Positions 1 to 10,029 are shown, numbered from the stretch's first letter. The stretch is 64,000 bases of DNA from Streptomyces sp. NRRL S-646 (GCF_000720765.1 NZ_JODC01000012.1:124001-188000); one strand, 5' to 3'. Numbers and translations: made by a program. Notes: generated from the sequence alone by a model not told the origin.

Positions 1-2166
1 CGTCTGGAAGCGGCTCAACGCCCTCACGTTGACCGGGAATTGGGAGTAGCGCTCGGAGAACGTCCCGAAGTGCTGCTGGACCAGGAGGGTGGTGGGGACC
101 AGGACCGCCACCTGCTTTCCGTCCTGTACGGCCTTGAAGGCGGCCCGGACCGCGATCTCCGTCTTGCCGTAGCCGACGTCGCCGCAGATCAGGCGGTCCA
201 TGGGGACCGACTTCTCCATGTCTTCCTTGACCTCGGCGATGGTGGTGAGCTGGTCGGGCGTCTCCGCGTACGGAAAGGCGTCCTCCAGCTCGCGCTGCCA
301 GGGGGTGTCCGAGCCGAAGGTGTGGCCGGGGGCCGCCATGCGCGCGCTGTACAGCCTGATGAGGTCGGCCGCGATCTCCTTGACGGCCTTCTTCGCGCGT
401 GCCTTGGTCTTGGTCCAGTCGGCGCCGCCCAGGCGGTGCAGGGTGGGGGCCTCGCCACCGACGTACTTGGTGATCTGCTCCAGCTGGTCGGTGGGGATGT
501 AGAGGCGGTCGCCGGGCTGGCCGCGCTTGGCGGGGGCGTACTCGACGACCAGGTACTCGCGGGTCGCGCCCTGCACGGTGCGCTGCACCATCTCGATGTA
601 GCGGCCGACGCCGTGCTGCTCGTGGACGATGTAGTCGCCCGCCTCCAGGGTGAGCGGGTCGATGGTCTTGCGGCGGCGGGCCGGCATCCGGGCGCCGTCC
701 TTGCCGGCCGCCTTCTGGCCGGACAGGTCGGTCTCGGTGAGCACGGCCAGCTTCAGGGTCGTATCGACGAAGCCGTAGTCGATCGAGCCGCACGCCACGT
801 GCACGACGGACGGGGAGATCGCCCCGAGTTCCACGTCGAGCCGGGCTGCGATGCCCTCGCCGCCGAGCACCTCGACGGTGCGGGCCGCCGGGCCGTGCGC
901 CTCGGTGACGTACACCGTGCGCCAGCCGTCGGCGAGCCAGCCCTTGGTGTCGGCGAGGGCTTTCGCCGTGTCGCCGCGGTAGCTCTCGGGGGCGTGCATG
1001 CCGAGCTTGAGGGTGTCTGCGTCGCCCGCCGCGTCAGCGGCAAATGTGAACGTCTCGTCGGCGGCGAAGGGGGAGACCGACCACCACATCATGTCCAGCT
1101 CGCGGGCCCGGTCGCGGACGTCCGCGATGGACCAGAGGGAGGCCGCGTCGACGTCGATGGGGGCCTCGCCGCCGCCCGCGGTGGCCGCCCAGGACGCCTG
1201 CAGGAACTCCTGCGAGGTCGCCACCAGATCGGCGGCGCGCGTGCGTACCCGCTCCGGATCGCATACGACGGCCATGGCGCCCTTGGGCAGGACGTCGATC
1301 AGCAGCTCCATGTCGTCGACGAGGACGGGGGCGAGGGATTCCATGCCCTCGACCGCGATGCCCTCGGCGATCTTGCCCAGCAGCTCGCCCAGCTCCGGGT
1401 GCTCCTCGGCGAGGGCACGCGCACGCGCCCGTACGTCGTCCGTGAGCAGGAGTTCACGGCAGGGCGGGGCCCACAGCCCGTGGTCGGCGACTTCGAGGGA
1501 ACGCTGGTCGGCGACCTTGAAGTAGCGGATCTCCTCGACGTCGTCGCCCCAGAACTCCACGCGCAGGGGGTGTTCCTCGGTGGGCGGGAAGACGTCCAGG
1601 ATGCCGCCTCGTACGGCGAACTCGCCGCGCTTCTCGACGAGCTCCACGCGCGCGTACGCGGCGGCGGCGAGGGCCTCCACGATCTCGTTCAGGTCGGCGG
1701 TCTGGCCGGTGCGCAGAGCCACCGGTTCCAGGTCTCCGAGGCCCTTGACCTGCGGTTGCAGCACGGACCGCACGGGGGCCACGACGACGGAGACCGGGCC
1801 TGTCTCGGGGTCGTCGGGGCGGGGGTGGGCCAGGCGGCGCAGGACGGCGAGGCGTCGTCCGACGGTGTCGCTGCGGGGGCTCAGCCGCTCGTGCGGGAGC
1901 GTCTCCCAGGACGGGTAGTCCACGACGCCGTCCGAGGGGAGCAGCGAGCGAAGGGCGGCGGCCAGGTCCTCCGCCTCGCGTCCCGTCGCCGTCACCGCCA
2001 GCACGGGGCGGCCGGTCTCGCGGGCGAGTGCGGCGATCGCGAAGGGGCGGGCGGCGGGGGGACCGACGAGGTCGATGTGCATGCGGTTGCCGTCGGTGGC
2101 CGCCTTGACGGCTTCTGCGAGGGCGGTGTCCTTGACGACGGCGTCGAGCAGACCGTGCAGGCTCAT
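1..2166 (-). CDS. mfd: Transcription-repair coupling factor Mfd (3' part outside window)
   Basis: Mfd is an SF2 DNA translocase that removes RNA polymerase stalled at lesions and recruits UvrA. The reading frame runs open for 722 codons from ATG at 2164-2166 to the window edge; full-length Mfd is about 1,150-1,200 residues, so the C-terminal translocase lobe is missing here. Visible parts in order are an N-terminal UvrB-homology region (about 1-330), a CarD-like RNA-polymerase-interaction domain with GDYIVHEQHGVGRY near residue 510, and the helicase Walker A GDVGYGKT at about 662-669. The upstream gene on the same strand is the ABC permease, separated by a hairpin and a dispersed repeat, so mfd probably has its own promoter. 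Family assignment is very secure. Confidence 0.96.
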   Translation of the reverse strand, partial: MSLHGLLDAVVKDTALAEAVKAATDGNRMHIDLVGPPAARPFAIAALARETGRPVLAVTATGREAEDLAAALRSLLPSDGVVDYPSWETLPHERLSPRSDTVGRRLAVLRRLAHPRPDDPETGPVSVVVAPVRSVLQPQVKGLGDLEPVALRTGQTADLNEIVEALAAAAYARVELVEKRGEFAVRGGILDVFPPTEEHPLRVEFWGDDVEEIRYFKVADQRSLEVADHGLWAPPCRELLLTDDVRARARALAEEHPELGELLGKIAEGIAVEGMESLAPVLVDDMELLIDVLPKGAMAVVCDPERVRTRAADLVATSQEFLQASWAATAGGGEAPIDVDAASLWSIADVRDRARELDMMWWSVSPFAADETFTFAADAAGDADTLKLGMHAPESYRGDTAKALADTKGWLADGWRTVYVTEAHGPAARTVEVLGGEGIAARLDVELGAISPSVVHVACGSIDYGFVDTTLKLAVLTETDLSGQKAAGKDGARMPARRRKTIDPLTLEAGDYIVHEQHGVGRYIEMVQRTVQGATREYLVVEYAPAKRGQPGDRLYIPTDQLEQITKYVGGEAPTLHRLGGADWTKTKARAKKAVKEIAADLIRLYSARMAAPGHTFGSDTPWQRELEDAFPYAETPDQLTTIAEVKEDMEKSVPMDRLICGDVGYGKTEIAVRAAFKAVQDGKQVAVLVPTTLLVQQHFGTFSERYSQFPVNVRALSRFQT

Positions 2167-2318
2167 TCGGGGCGGCTTTCGTCCGGGGGTGGGCAACGCG
2201 AATCGCCCGACGCGCGCGGCGGGCCGGGGGTCCCTCCAGCGTACGTCGCGCTCCGCGTGGGCGCCGGGCCTGTGGATGACGCCGGTTTCCTCTGTGCCCG
2301 GCATTGATGTGACCGCCC

Positions 2319-2387
2319 CTGGGGGCTGCGCCCCCAGACCCCCGCTTTCGGCCTGGACGGCCTCGTCCTCAGACGCCGGACGGGCTG
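2319..2387 (-). repeat. Dispersed intergenic repeat family R2, copy 1
   Basis: Read on the minus strand this 69-bp segment nearly matches 33431-33501. It starts CAGCCCGTCCGGCGT and ends in a perfect hairpin, stem CTGGGGGC/GCCCCCAG (2319-2326 and 2330-2337) with a 3-base loop. It lies downstream of the ABC permease stop on the same strand, as the second copy lies downstream of the GNAT gene, so both would be transcribed as 3' tails. Confidence 0.85.
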
Positions 2388-2396
2388 AAAGAAACT

Positions 2397-2438
2397 GCCC
2401 GGCACCAGGGAGTCCCCCAAGACTCCCCGGCACCGGGC
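2397..2438 (-). terminator. Hairpin terminator after ABC permease
   Basis: A composite hairpin has outer arms GCCCGG/CCGGGC (2397-2402, 2433-2438) and an inner stem GGGAGTC/GACTCCC (2408-2414, 2421-2427) around a 6-base loop. It sits 42 bases past the permease stop on the minus strand. There is no U-tract, as is usual in Streptomyces. Confidence 0.6.
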
Positions 2439-2479
2439 GCTCCCCCGCAACCCCCGTGTGCGGTGGCTGTGACCGATCG

Positions 2480-5047
2480 CTACTCGGTGGCGATCGCGTT
2501 CAGTACGTTCATGCGGCCTGCCCGGAAGGCCGGGATCAGTGCCGCGAACAGGCCCACGAAGGCCGAGCCGATGAAGACGCCGATGATCGTCGGCCAGGGC
2601 ACTTCGAGGGTCTTCAGGCCCTCCAGGGCGAGGAGCTTCTGGGCGGTTGCACCCCAGCCCATGCCCAGGCCCAGGCCCAGCAGGGCGCCGAAGAGGGCGA
2701 TCACGACCGACTCCATGCGGATCATGCGGCGCAGCTGGCGGCGGGAGAGGCCGATGGCGCGCATCAGGCCGATCTCGCGGGTCCGCTCGACCACCGAGAG
2801 GGCCAGGGTGTTCACCACACCCAGGATCGCCACGATGATCGCGAGTGCCAGCAGGCCGTAGACCATGTTCAGGAGCTGGCCGATCTGGTCCTTCAGTTCC
2901 TGCTTGTAGTCGGTCTGGTCCCGGACCTGGTACTGCGGGTACGGCTTCATCGCCGTCTTCAGGGCCGCGTACGCCTGCTTCTCCTGGCCGTCCTTGGCCT
3001 TGGCGAACATGATGATGTTCGGCGGGATCTTGCCGGCCGGGAGGTACTTCTTCATCGTCGCGATGCTGGTGTAGCGCGCGCCCTGGTCGATGGCGACGTC
3101 GTCGTCGGTGATGGCCGCGACCTTGAGCCTGGCCGTGGCGCCGCCCTTGAAGGCGACCGAGAGGGTGTCGCCGACGTGCACGCCGTGCTTCTTGGCGTAC
3201 TTGGAGCCGACCGACATGGCGTCGGTGCCGTAGGCGGCCGTGAGGGTGCCGGCCGTGGTCGCGCGCCGCAGGTCCTGGGCGTAGGACGGGTCGGCGGCGG
3301 TGAGGCCGTCGGTGTCCTTCTGCCCGTCGGGCGAGGTCAGTGTGGCGTGGAGATCCTTGTAGCGGGTGACGTGGGCCAGGCCCGGCGTCTGCTCCATGGC
3401 CTTCTCGGCCTGCGGGACGATCCGCTGCTTGCCCGTGACGATGAAGTCCGCGCCGACCGACTTGTCGAGCTCGCCCGTCGCCGAGGCGACCATCGAGGAG
3501 CCGACCACCGACAGACAGGCCACCAGCGCCAGGCCGATCATCAGGGCCGCGCCCGTGGCACCCGTACGCCTGGGGTTGCGCAGCGCGTTGCGCTCGGCCA
3601 TGCGGCCGACCGGGCCGAAGGCCCTCAGCAGCACCGCGCTGATCACCCGGACGACCCCGCCGGCCAGCAGCGGGCCGATGATCACGAAGCCGATCAGGGA
3701 CAGTAGGACGCCCAGGCCCAGCATCCCCGATCCGTCGCTCGCCTTCTTCGCCGTGGCCGCCGCGTACAGGGCGGCGCCTCCGGCCCCGGTGAGGACGAGC
3801 CCGATCAGGGCGCGCACCCAGCCCGCCCTGCCGTCGGCCGGCGTACCGGCGTCGCGCAGTGCGGCCATCGGGGAGACCTTGCCGGCGCGGCGGGCCGGCA
3901 GGTAGGCGGCGAGGACGGTGACGACGATGCCGAGGAGCATGCCGGCCAGCGGGGTGGTCCACTTCACCGTGAGGTCCCGTGTCGACAGGTCCATGCCCAT
4001 GGACCCCATGAGCTTCATCAGGCCGACCGCGATACCGACACCGGCGCCGACGCCGAGCGCGGATCCGACGACCCCGAGCAGCGTCGCCTCGACCAGCACC
4101 GAACGGTTGACCTGCTTGCGGGACGAACCGATCGCCCGCATCAGGCCGATCTCGCGGGTGCGCTGGGCGACCAGCATCGAGAAGGTGTTGATGATCAGGA
4201 AGATGCCCACCAGGAACGCGATCCCGGCGAAGCCGAGCATGGCGTACTTGATGACGTTCATGAACTGGCCGACGCCCTTGCGGTTCTCGTCGGCGTTCTC
4301 CTTGGCGGTCTGCAGTTTGTACGTCCCCGTACCGAGCGCCCGCGCCATGTTCTGCTTGAGCTGCGTGTCGGAGACGCCGGCCGCGGCGGTGACGCCGATC
4401 TGGGTGAACCGGCCGGTGGCGCCGAGCAGTTCGCGCTGTGCGGTGGCGGTGTCGAAGTAGACGACGGCGGCACCGGGGTTGGTCACCTTGAAGGTGGCGA
4501 TGCCGACGATCCTCGCCTTGAAGTCACCGGTCTGCGCGATGGTGCGCAGTTCGTCGCCCATCTTGAGGTGGTGCTTGTCGGCGGTGTCGGCGTCGACCAT
4601 CACCTCGGTCGGCCCGCGCGGGGCGTGCCCGGAGGTGATCTCCATCGAACGCAGCTCGTCGTTGGTCCAGTTGGCGGCGATGGTGGGCGCGCCGGTGCTG
4701 GATCCCATGTTGTCGTTGTGGCTGTTGACGACGGTCACGTTCATCGAACTGACCCCGCCCTCGGCCGACTTGACGCCCTCGGCCGTGCGGGCCCGCTGCA
4801 GCACGGAGGCGGGCAGCGACTCGGGCACCCCGTTCTGCGGTGTGTCGTCGCTCTTCGCGGCCTTCGGGGAGACGGTGACATCGGACGCGGTGACCGCGAA
4901 CAGCTTGTCGAAGGTGGTGTTCATGGTGTCGGTGAAGACGAGCGTCCCGCAGACGAAGGCCACCGACAGCAGCACGGCGATCGCCGACAGGGCCATGCGT
5001 CCCTTGTGCGCAAAGAAGTTGCGCATCGAGGTCTTCAGCACGGTCAT
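2480..5047 (-). CDS. ABC transporter permease, FtsX/MacB family (855 aa)
   Basis: This is the membrane subunit of an exporter of the MacB/LolCDE/FtsX type. Residues about 15-38 form a first membrane helix, followed by a large extracytoplasmic domain (about 45-240). An FtsX core with three helices (about 265-395) carries the EIGLMRAIGSSRKQV motif. The architecture is then repeated, ending in a second FtsX core with EIGLMRAIGLSRRQLRR, so one chain carries two FtsX units. The start overlaps the stop of the upstream ATPase by four bases (ATGA at 5044-5047), indicating translational coupling. The substrate cannot be read from sequence; such pairs often act in lipid, lipoprotein or antimicrobial-peptide export. 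Confidence 0.93.
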   Translation of the reverse strand: MTVLKTSMRNFFAHKGRMALSAIAVLLSVAFVCGTLVFTDTMNTTFDKLFAVTASDVTVSPKAAKSDDTPQNGVPESLPASVLQRARTAEGVKSAEGGVSSMNVTVVNSHNDNMGSSTGAPTIAANWTNDELRSMEITSGHAPRGPTEVMVDADTADKHHLKMGDELRTIAQTGDFKARIVGIATFKVTNPGAAVVYFDTATAQRELLGATGRFTQIGVTAAAGVSDTQLKQNMARALGTGTYKLQTAKENADENRKGVGQFMNVIKYAMLGFAGIAFLVGIFLIINTFSMLVAQRTREIGLMRAIGSSRKQVNRSVLVEATLLGVVGSALGVGAGVGIAVGLMKLMGSMGMDLSTRDLTVKWTTPLAGMLLGIVVTVLAAYLPARRAGKVSPMAALRDAGTPADGRAGWVRALIGLVLTGAGGAALYAAATAKKASDGSGMLGLGVLLSLIGFVIIGPLLAGGVVRVISAVLLRAFGPVGRMAERNALRNPRRTGATGAALMIGLALVACLSVVGSSMVASATGELDKSVGADFIVTGKQRIVPQAEKAMEQTPGLAHVTRYKDLHATLTSPDGQKDTDGLTAADPSYAQDLRRATTAGTLTAAYGTDAMSVGSKYAKKHGVHVGDTLSVAFKGGATARLKVAAITDDDVAIDQGARYTSIATMKKYLPAGKIPPNIIMFAKAKDGQEKQAYAALKTAMKPYPQYQVRDQTDYKQELKDQIGQLLNMVYGLLALAIIVAILGVVNTLALSVVERTREIGLMRAIGLSRRQLRRMIRMESVVIALFGALLGLGLGMGWGATAQKLLALEGLKTLEVPWPTIIGVFIGSAFVGLFAALIPAFRAGRMNVLNAIATE

Positions 5048-5832
5048 GACGTACGCCCCCGGGCGTCGAAGTCCTTCATACGGTCGAGGACGGCGTCCGC
5101 GGTCGGCTTGTACATCTCGTCGACGATCCGGCCGTCGGCGAGATACAGCACTCGGTCCGCGTAGGAGGCCGCAACCGGGTCGTGCGTCACCATCACGATG
5201 GTCTGCCCGAGCTCGTCGACCGACTGCCGCAGGAAGCCCAACACCTCTGCTCCCGCACGGGAGTCGAGGTTTCCGGTCGGCTCGTCACCGAAGATGATCT
5301 CGGGCCGTGCGGCCAGCGCACGGGCCACGGCGACGCGCTGCTGCTGACCGCCGGAGAGCTGGGTGGGCCGGTGCTTGAGCCGGTCGCTCAGCCCGACGGT
5401 GTCGACGACCCGCGCGAGCCACTGCTTGTCGGGCTTGCGCCCGGCGATGTCCATGGGCAGCGTGATGTTCTCAAGGGCGTTCAGCGTCGGCAGCAGGTTG
5501 AACGCCTGGAAGATGAACCCGATCCGGTCCCGGCGCAGCTGTGTGAGCTTCTTGTCCTTGAGTCCGGTGATCTCGGTCTCGTCGAGGTAGATCTGCCCCG
5601 ACGAGACGGTGTCGAGCCCGGCCAGGCAGTGCATCAGGGTGGACTTGCCGGACCCCGAGGGGCCCATGATCGCGGTGAACTGCCCGCGGGCGATGTCCAC
5701 ATCCACATGGTCGAGGGCGACGACACGGGTCTCCCCGGACCCGTACGCCTTCACGACCTGGCGCGCCCGGGCGGCAACGGCCGTACGCCCTCCAGTGCCC
5801 CCGTGCCTGGGAATGGTCACGGCCGAAGTCAT
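5044..5832 (-). CDS. ABC transporter ATP-binding protein, LolD/MacB type (262 aa)
   Basis: This is the ATPase partner of the downstream FtsX-type permease. Walker A GPSGSGKST is at 57-65, signature LSGGQQQR at 159-166, Walker B IIFGDEPT at 179-186 and the switch histidine in VTHD near 217. The chosen start is ATG 5832, preceded by AGGAGA six bases upstream; an in-frame start at 5868 lacks such a site. The extra N-terminal stretch of about 20 residues (TIPRHGGTGGRTAVAA) is low-complexity and outside the ABC fold. It forms a two-gene operon with the permease. Confidence 0.95.
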   Translation of the reverse strand: MTSAVTIPRHGGTGGRTAVAARARQVVKAYGSGETRVVALDHVDVDIARGQFTAIMGPSGSGKSTLMHCLAGLDTVSSGQIYLDETEITGLKDKKLTQLRRDRIGFIFQAFNLLPTLNALENITLPMDIAGRKPDKQWLARVVDTVGLSDRLKHRPTQLSGGQQQRVAVARALAARPEIIFGDEPTGNLDSRAGAEVLGFLRQSVDELGQTIVMVTHDPVAASYADRVLYLADGRIVDEMYKPTADAVLDRMKDFDARGRTS

Positions 5833-6257
5833 GGTAAGTCTCCTATGTCGGTTACGAAGATGACGCACGAGTGCTGCGTCGGCCTGGTCCTGCCGGTCGT
5901 GCTGTGCTGGTTACGTGGATGAGTCTGGCGTCGGAGAGGCATCCGGCGCGCTGGTGCTCGGCACCCTCTTGTGCTGGGGAAAACCCCACCCCCGCCGGTT
6001 CGGTCAACCACCCCTCACCGGCTCCCCAGCGACGTAAAACCAGGTTAAGGACGCCCCGAGCCGCTCTCCTCCTCCGGCGGTACGAACCCTCCCCGGGCCG
6101 TAGTACGGAGGAACCCCTAGGGGCAGTCCACCGACGGGTGGAGACGTTCTCGGGGTTCCGGTCCACCCTTCGGCGCAGTCAGCTTCCACCCTCCCGTCGC
6201 GTCAGGGTCAAGTGGGAAGCTGTTCGGCGGCGGATAGATGCAAGGGGAAGGAATCCT
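5833..6257. promoter_or_regulatory. 425-bp divergent regulatory region (ABC exporter / MFS exporter)
   Basis: No gene is evident here. Visible structures are an inverted repeat GACGCA-N7-TGCGTC at 5862-5880 just upstream of the ATPase ribosome-binding site, a stretch of lower GC around 6030-6050, and a 10-bp palindrome CCCCTAGGGG at 6114-6123. These are candidate operators or promoter parts for the two divergent export systems; no regulator gene adjoins. I could not place confident -35/-10 boxes. Confidence 0.35.
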
Positions 6258-7757
6258 GTGGACCAGGGGGACACCGGGATACGGACGGCCGCGACCAAGC
6301 GCACGCAGGACACGCGCCGACGCCGCGCCGTGGTCGCCGCGCTCATGCTCGCCATGGCGCTGGCCGCCCTCGACGCCACGATCGTCTCGACGGCCGTCCC
6401 GCAGATCGTCGGTGACCTGGGCGGCTTCGCGGTCTTCTCCTGGCTGTTCTCGGGCTATCTGCTCGCCGTGACGGTGACGCTCCCGGTGTACGGCAAGCTG
6501 TCGGACACCTTCGGCCGCAAGCCGGTCCTGATAGCGGGCGCGTCGGTGTTCCTGGCCGGTTCGCTGCTGTGCGCGGTGGCCTGGAACATGGGGGCGTTGA
6601 TCGCTTTCCGCATCCTCCAGGGCCTGGGCGGCGGGGCGCTGCAGGGCACGGTGCAGACGCTCGCCGCCGACCTCTACCCGCTCAAGGACCGCCCGAAGAT
6701 CCAGTCCAAGCTGTCCACGGTGTGGGCGGTGTCGGCGGTGGCCGGCCCGGGCGTGGGCGGCGTCCTGGCGGCCTATGCCGACTGGCGCTGGATCTTCCTG
6801 GTGAACCTCCCGATCGGCGCGGTGGCGTTGTGGCTGATCGTCCGTCATCTGCACGAGCCGCAGCAAAAGCCGGCCGAGCGTCCCCGTATCGACTGGGCGG
6901 GCGCACTGGCGGTGTTCGCGTGCGGGGGCGTCCTGCTGACGGCCCTGGTGCAGGGCGGGGTGGCCTGGCCGTGGCTGTCGGTGCCGTCAACGGCCTTGTT
7001 CGGTACGGGACTTGTGCTGGTGGCGGTGGTGGTTCTGGTCGAACGCCGGGCGGCCGAGCCGATCATCCCCGGCTGGGTGTGGCGGCGCCGTACGATCGCG
7101 GCGGTCAATCTCGCCCTGGGTGCGCTGGGGCTGCTGATGGTGGCGCCGAGCGTGTTCCTGCCGACGTACGCGCAGTCGGTGCTGGGCCTGGCCCCGGTGG
7201 CGGCCGGCTTCGTGCTGTCGGTGTGGACGCTGAGCTGGCCGGTCTCGGCGGCCCTGAGCCAGCACGTGTACCGGCGGATCGGCTTCCGCAACACCGCGAT
7301 GCTCGGCATCGGGACGGCGGCGCTGATCCTGTTCGCGTTCCCGTTCCTGCCCTACCCGGGCCGAGCCTGGCAGCCGGCCCTGCTGATGCTGCTCCTCGGC
7401 GCGGCCCTGGGTCTGTTCCAGCTCCCGCTGATCGTGGGCGTGCAGTCGACGGTGGGGTGGGCGGAACGCGGCACGACGACGGCGTCGGTGCTGTTCTGCC
7501 GCCAGACGGGCCAGACGATCGGGGCGTCGGTGTTCGGCGCGGTGGCCAACGGGGTGCTCGCCGACAGGCTGGGCGGCGCGAGCGACTTCGACTCGGTGAC
7601 GCGGGGACTGGATGCGGGTCAGGTGCCGGACGCCACCCGGCGGGCGATCGCGGACGCGGTGCACGCGGTGTATCTGGGCGCCGGGTGCGCGGCCGCCGCG
7701 GCCTTCCTGGTGCTGCTGTTCCTGGCCCCGCGCCGCTTCCCGGTGCTCAAGGACTGA
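6258..7757 (+). CDS. MFS drug exporter, DHA2/EmrB family (499 aa)
   Basis: This is a predicted proton-coupled multidrug exporter with about 14 membrane helices. The DHA2 hallmark LDATIVSTAVPQI lies in helix 1, followed by the motif-A loop GKLSDTFGRKPVL near residues 78-90. The start is GTG 6258, preceded by AAGGAA; the frame is open further upstream but that part lacks coding character and crosses the divergent promoter region. The N-terminal 25 residues are charged and cytoplasmic. No TetR or MarR gene adjoins. Substrate unknown. Confidence 0.92.
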   Translation: MDQGDTGIRTAATKRTQDTRRRRAVVAALMLAMALAALDATIVSTAVPQIVGDLGGFAVFSWLFSGYLLAVTVTLPVYGKLSDTFGRKPVLIAGASVFLAGSLLCAVAWNMGALIAFRILQGLGGGALQGTVQTLAADLYPLKDRPKIQSKLSTVWAVSAVAGPGVGGVLAAYADWRWIFLVNLPIGAVALWLIVRHLHEPQQKPAERPRIDWAGALAVFACGGVLLTALVQGGVAWPWLSVPSTALFGTGLVLVAVVVLVERRAAEPIIPGWVWRRRTIAAVNLALGALGLLMVAPSVFLPTYAQSVLGLAPVAAGFVLSVWTLSWPVSAALSQHVYRRIGFRNTAMLGIGTAALILFAFPFLPYPGRAWQPALLMLLLGAALGLFQLPLIVGVQSTVGWAERGTTTASVLFCRQTGQTIGASVFGAVANGVLADRLGGASDFDSVTRGLDAGQVPDATRRAIADAVHAVYLGAGCAAAAAFLVLLFLAPRRFPVLKD

Positions 7758-7972
7758 CGGTCCCCGGCAGGGGCACCGGCCGCTCCCCGACCGCAAAAGT
7801 CCGAGTTAACGCGGGTAACACCGCAGGTCAGCATAGTAAGCGCATACCGACCGGCCAGTTTGGTGAAACCCTCGCGCGACCGGAAACCGGCGAGTAACGT
7901 GCGTGGCTCCGCACGCCCCCCACCCTCCCTGCGGTCCCCGCACAGGACCCGAGCCACGCAAGGAGCACCGGG

Positions 7973-8419
7973 ATGTCCTACGACCGGCCCCCGTCGTACC
8001 CGCACCGCCATGCACCGCCGCACACGTCCCTGCCGTACGACGCCACGTACCCGTGGATGCCGCCCACCCCGCCGCCCGAACCGGCCAGACGGCGCCGCCC
8101 TCCGCAGCCCGCTCTCGGGCACCACAGCGACCTGAGGATCCTGCGCAGCGCGCACCGCTGGCAGCGGCGCACCGCCACCCTCACCGCGCTCGGCTACTTC
8201 ACGCTGTTCCTGATCCTCTCGGCGTTCGCGCCGTCGTTCATGACGACCACCGTCACCGACGGACTGCCGACCGGGCTGCTGCTCGGCCTGCTCCAGATAC
8301 CCGTCACCTGGCTGGCGATCGCCCTGTACGAGCACACGGCCCGCCGCTACGTCGACCCGATCGCGGACCGCATCCGCAAGCAGGCCGAACTGGACGCCAA
8401 GCGGGAGGCGGCGAGATGA
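7973..8419 (+). CDS. DUF485 membrane protein, symporter partner (148 aa)
   Basis: A small membrane protein whose C-terminal half shows the DUF485 layout: a basic loop, then two hydrophobic helices (about 77-97 and 103-122), then a charged tail RYVDPIADRIRKQAE. Residues 1-55 are a proline/histidine-rich cytoplasmic extension. The start ATG 7973 follows AAGGAG at good spacing. Its stop overlaps the symporter start (ATGA at 8416-8419). DUF485 genes commonly precede acetate/monocarboxylate symporters of the ActP type (the yjcH-actP arrangement), which matches this context. Confidence 0.88.
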   Translation: MSYDRPPSYPHRHAPPHTSLPYDATYPWMPPTPPPEPARRRRPPQPALGHHSDLRILRSAHRWQRRTATLTALGYFTLFLILSAFAPSFMTTTVTDGLPTGLLLGLLQIPVTWLAIALYEHTARRYVDPIADRIRKQAELDAKREAAR

Positions 8420-10029
8420 CCACCGGGTTCAGCGGAAACGCCCAGGCCATGTCCCTCGTCGCCTTCTCCACCGTCGCCGCGATCACCCTGCTGCTGTGCG
8501 TGATGACCGGCCCGGACGGCGACGACCTCGACGAGTTCTACACCGGCTACGGCTCCCTCTCCCCCATGCGCAACGGCCTCGCGATCGCCGGCGACTACAT
8601 CTCCGCGGCGAGCGTGCTGGGCACGGGCGGCGTGATCGCCCTGTGCGGCTACGACGGGATCGCGCTCGCCCTGAGCACCGCCCTGTCGCTGATGCTGCTG
8701 ATGTTCCTGCTGGCCGAACCCCTGCGCAACGCAGGCCGGTTCACGATGGGCGACGCGCTGGCCCGCCGTATGCCTGGCCGGGGGGTGCGTATCACCGCCT
8801 GTGTGGTCACCATCGCCGCACTGCTGCCGCTGATGCTGGTCCAACTGGCAGGCACGGGGCAGCTGTTGGCGTTCATCCTCGGCTTCTCCGGCGACTCGCT
8901 GAAGACCGGCTGCATCATCGGGCTCGGCGCCCTGATGATCAGCTACGCGGCGATCGGCGGCATGAAGGGCACCGCCCTCATCCAGATCCTGAAGATCGTG
9001 ATGCTGCTCGGCTCGGGCGCCGTGGTCGCCCTGCTGGTGCTGCGGCGCTTCGACTGGGATCCGGGAGCGCTGTTCAACGCCGCGGCCGCGCAGAGCGGCG
9101 TCGGGTCCGCGTTCCTGCACTCCGGGGTCGAGTTCGCGGGCAGCCCCAACCCCCGCCTGGACATGATCACTTCGGAGCTCACGGTCGTGATCGGCGGCGC
9201 CTGCCTGCCGCACGTCACCATGCGCATGTACACCGCGCGCAGCGCCCGTCAGGTGCGGCGCTCGATGTCGTGGGCGGTGTCGTCGGTGGTGCTGTTCGTC
9301 CTGATCATGACGGTCGTCGGGTTCGGCGCGACGGCGCTGATCGGCCGGGCGGTCATCGCACAGGCCGACCCCCGGGGCAACACGGCGTACCTGCTCGGTT
9401 CGCGGGCGGCGTTCGGTACGGACGTGTCGGCGTCGGAGACGTTCCTGTTCACCACGGTCACCACGGCGATCTTCCTGACCCTGCTCGCCTCGGTCGCCGG
9501 GATGATCCTCGCCTGCGCCAACTCCCTCGCCCACGACGTCTTCGCCGCCCGTGTGCAGGAGATGTCGGAGCGCCGCGAGATGCTGCTCGCCCGTCTCTCG
9601 GCCCTCGCGGTGGGCATCCCGGCGATCCTGCTGGCCACCCTGGTCCAGCACCGCAGCCTGCAACCCCTGGTGACCCTGTCGTTCTGCCTGGGCGCCTCCG
9701 CGATCGCCCCCGCCCTGGTCTACAGCCTCTTCTGGCGCCGCTACACCCGCATGGGCCTGCTGTGCACCCTCATCGGCGGCACGCTCGCGGTGCTGCTCGT
9801 CATGCCGGGCACCAACCTGGTCTCCGGCTCCCCCGTCGCCGCCTTCCCCGGCGCCGACTTCAACTGGTTCCCGTTCACGACCACCGGCCTGGTGACGATC
9901 CCCCTGGGCTTCGCCTTCGGCTGGCTCGGCACGGTGGCCTCCGGCCGCCGGGCGTCGGAGGAACAGCGACGCCAGTACGAGGCCGTGGAGGGCTGGATTC
10001 TGGCGGGGGCGGTACGCAGGAGCGGGTGA
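8416..10029 (+). CDS. Sodium:solute symporter, ActP/MctC-like (537 aa)
   Basis: A member of the SSS family with about 13 membrane helices. The N-terminal region contains DEFYTGYGSLSPMRNGLAIAGDY and SAASVLGTGGVIALCGYDG, typical of the acetate/propionate/pyruvate branch. Coupling to the upstream DUF485 gene supports a monocarboxylate carrier, but the substrate is inferred. The start is ATG 8416, inside the end of the DUF485 frame. After the last helix there is a short cytoplasmic tail (ASGRRASEEQRRQYEAVEG). Confidence 0.9.
   Translation: MTTGFSGNAQAMSLVAFSTVAAITLLLCVMTGPDGDDLDEFYTGYGSLSPMRNGLAIAGDYISAASVLGTGGVIALCGYDGIALALSTALSLMLLMFLLAEPLRNAGRFTMGDALARRMPGRGVRITACVVTIAALLPLMLVQLAGTGQLLAFILGFSGDSLKTGCIIGLGALMISYAAIGGMKGTALIQILKIVMLLGSGAVVALLVLRRFDWDPGALFNAAAAQSGVGSAFLHSGVEFAGSPNPRLDMITSELTVVIGGACLPHVTMRMYTARSARQVRRSMSWAVSSVVLFVLIMTVVGFGATALIGRAVIAQADPRGNTAYLLGSRAAFGTDVSASETFLFTTVTTAIFLTLLASVAGMILACANSLAHDVFAARVQEMSERREMLLARLSALAVGIPAILLATLVQHRSLQPLVTLSFCLGASAIAPALVYSLFWRRYTRMGLLCTLIGGTLAVLLVMPGTNLVSGSPVAAFPGADFNWFPFTTTGLVTIPLGFAFGWLGTVASGRRASEEQRRQYEAVEGWILAGAVRRSG

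Noticed and set aside
40..2307. 755-codon open frame on the plus strand
   Set aside because: It lies antisense to mfd, whose protein is unmistakable. High-GC third positions keep the opposite frame open; no family features.
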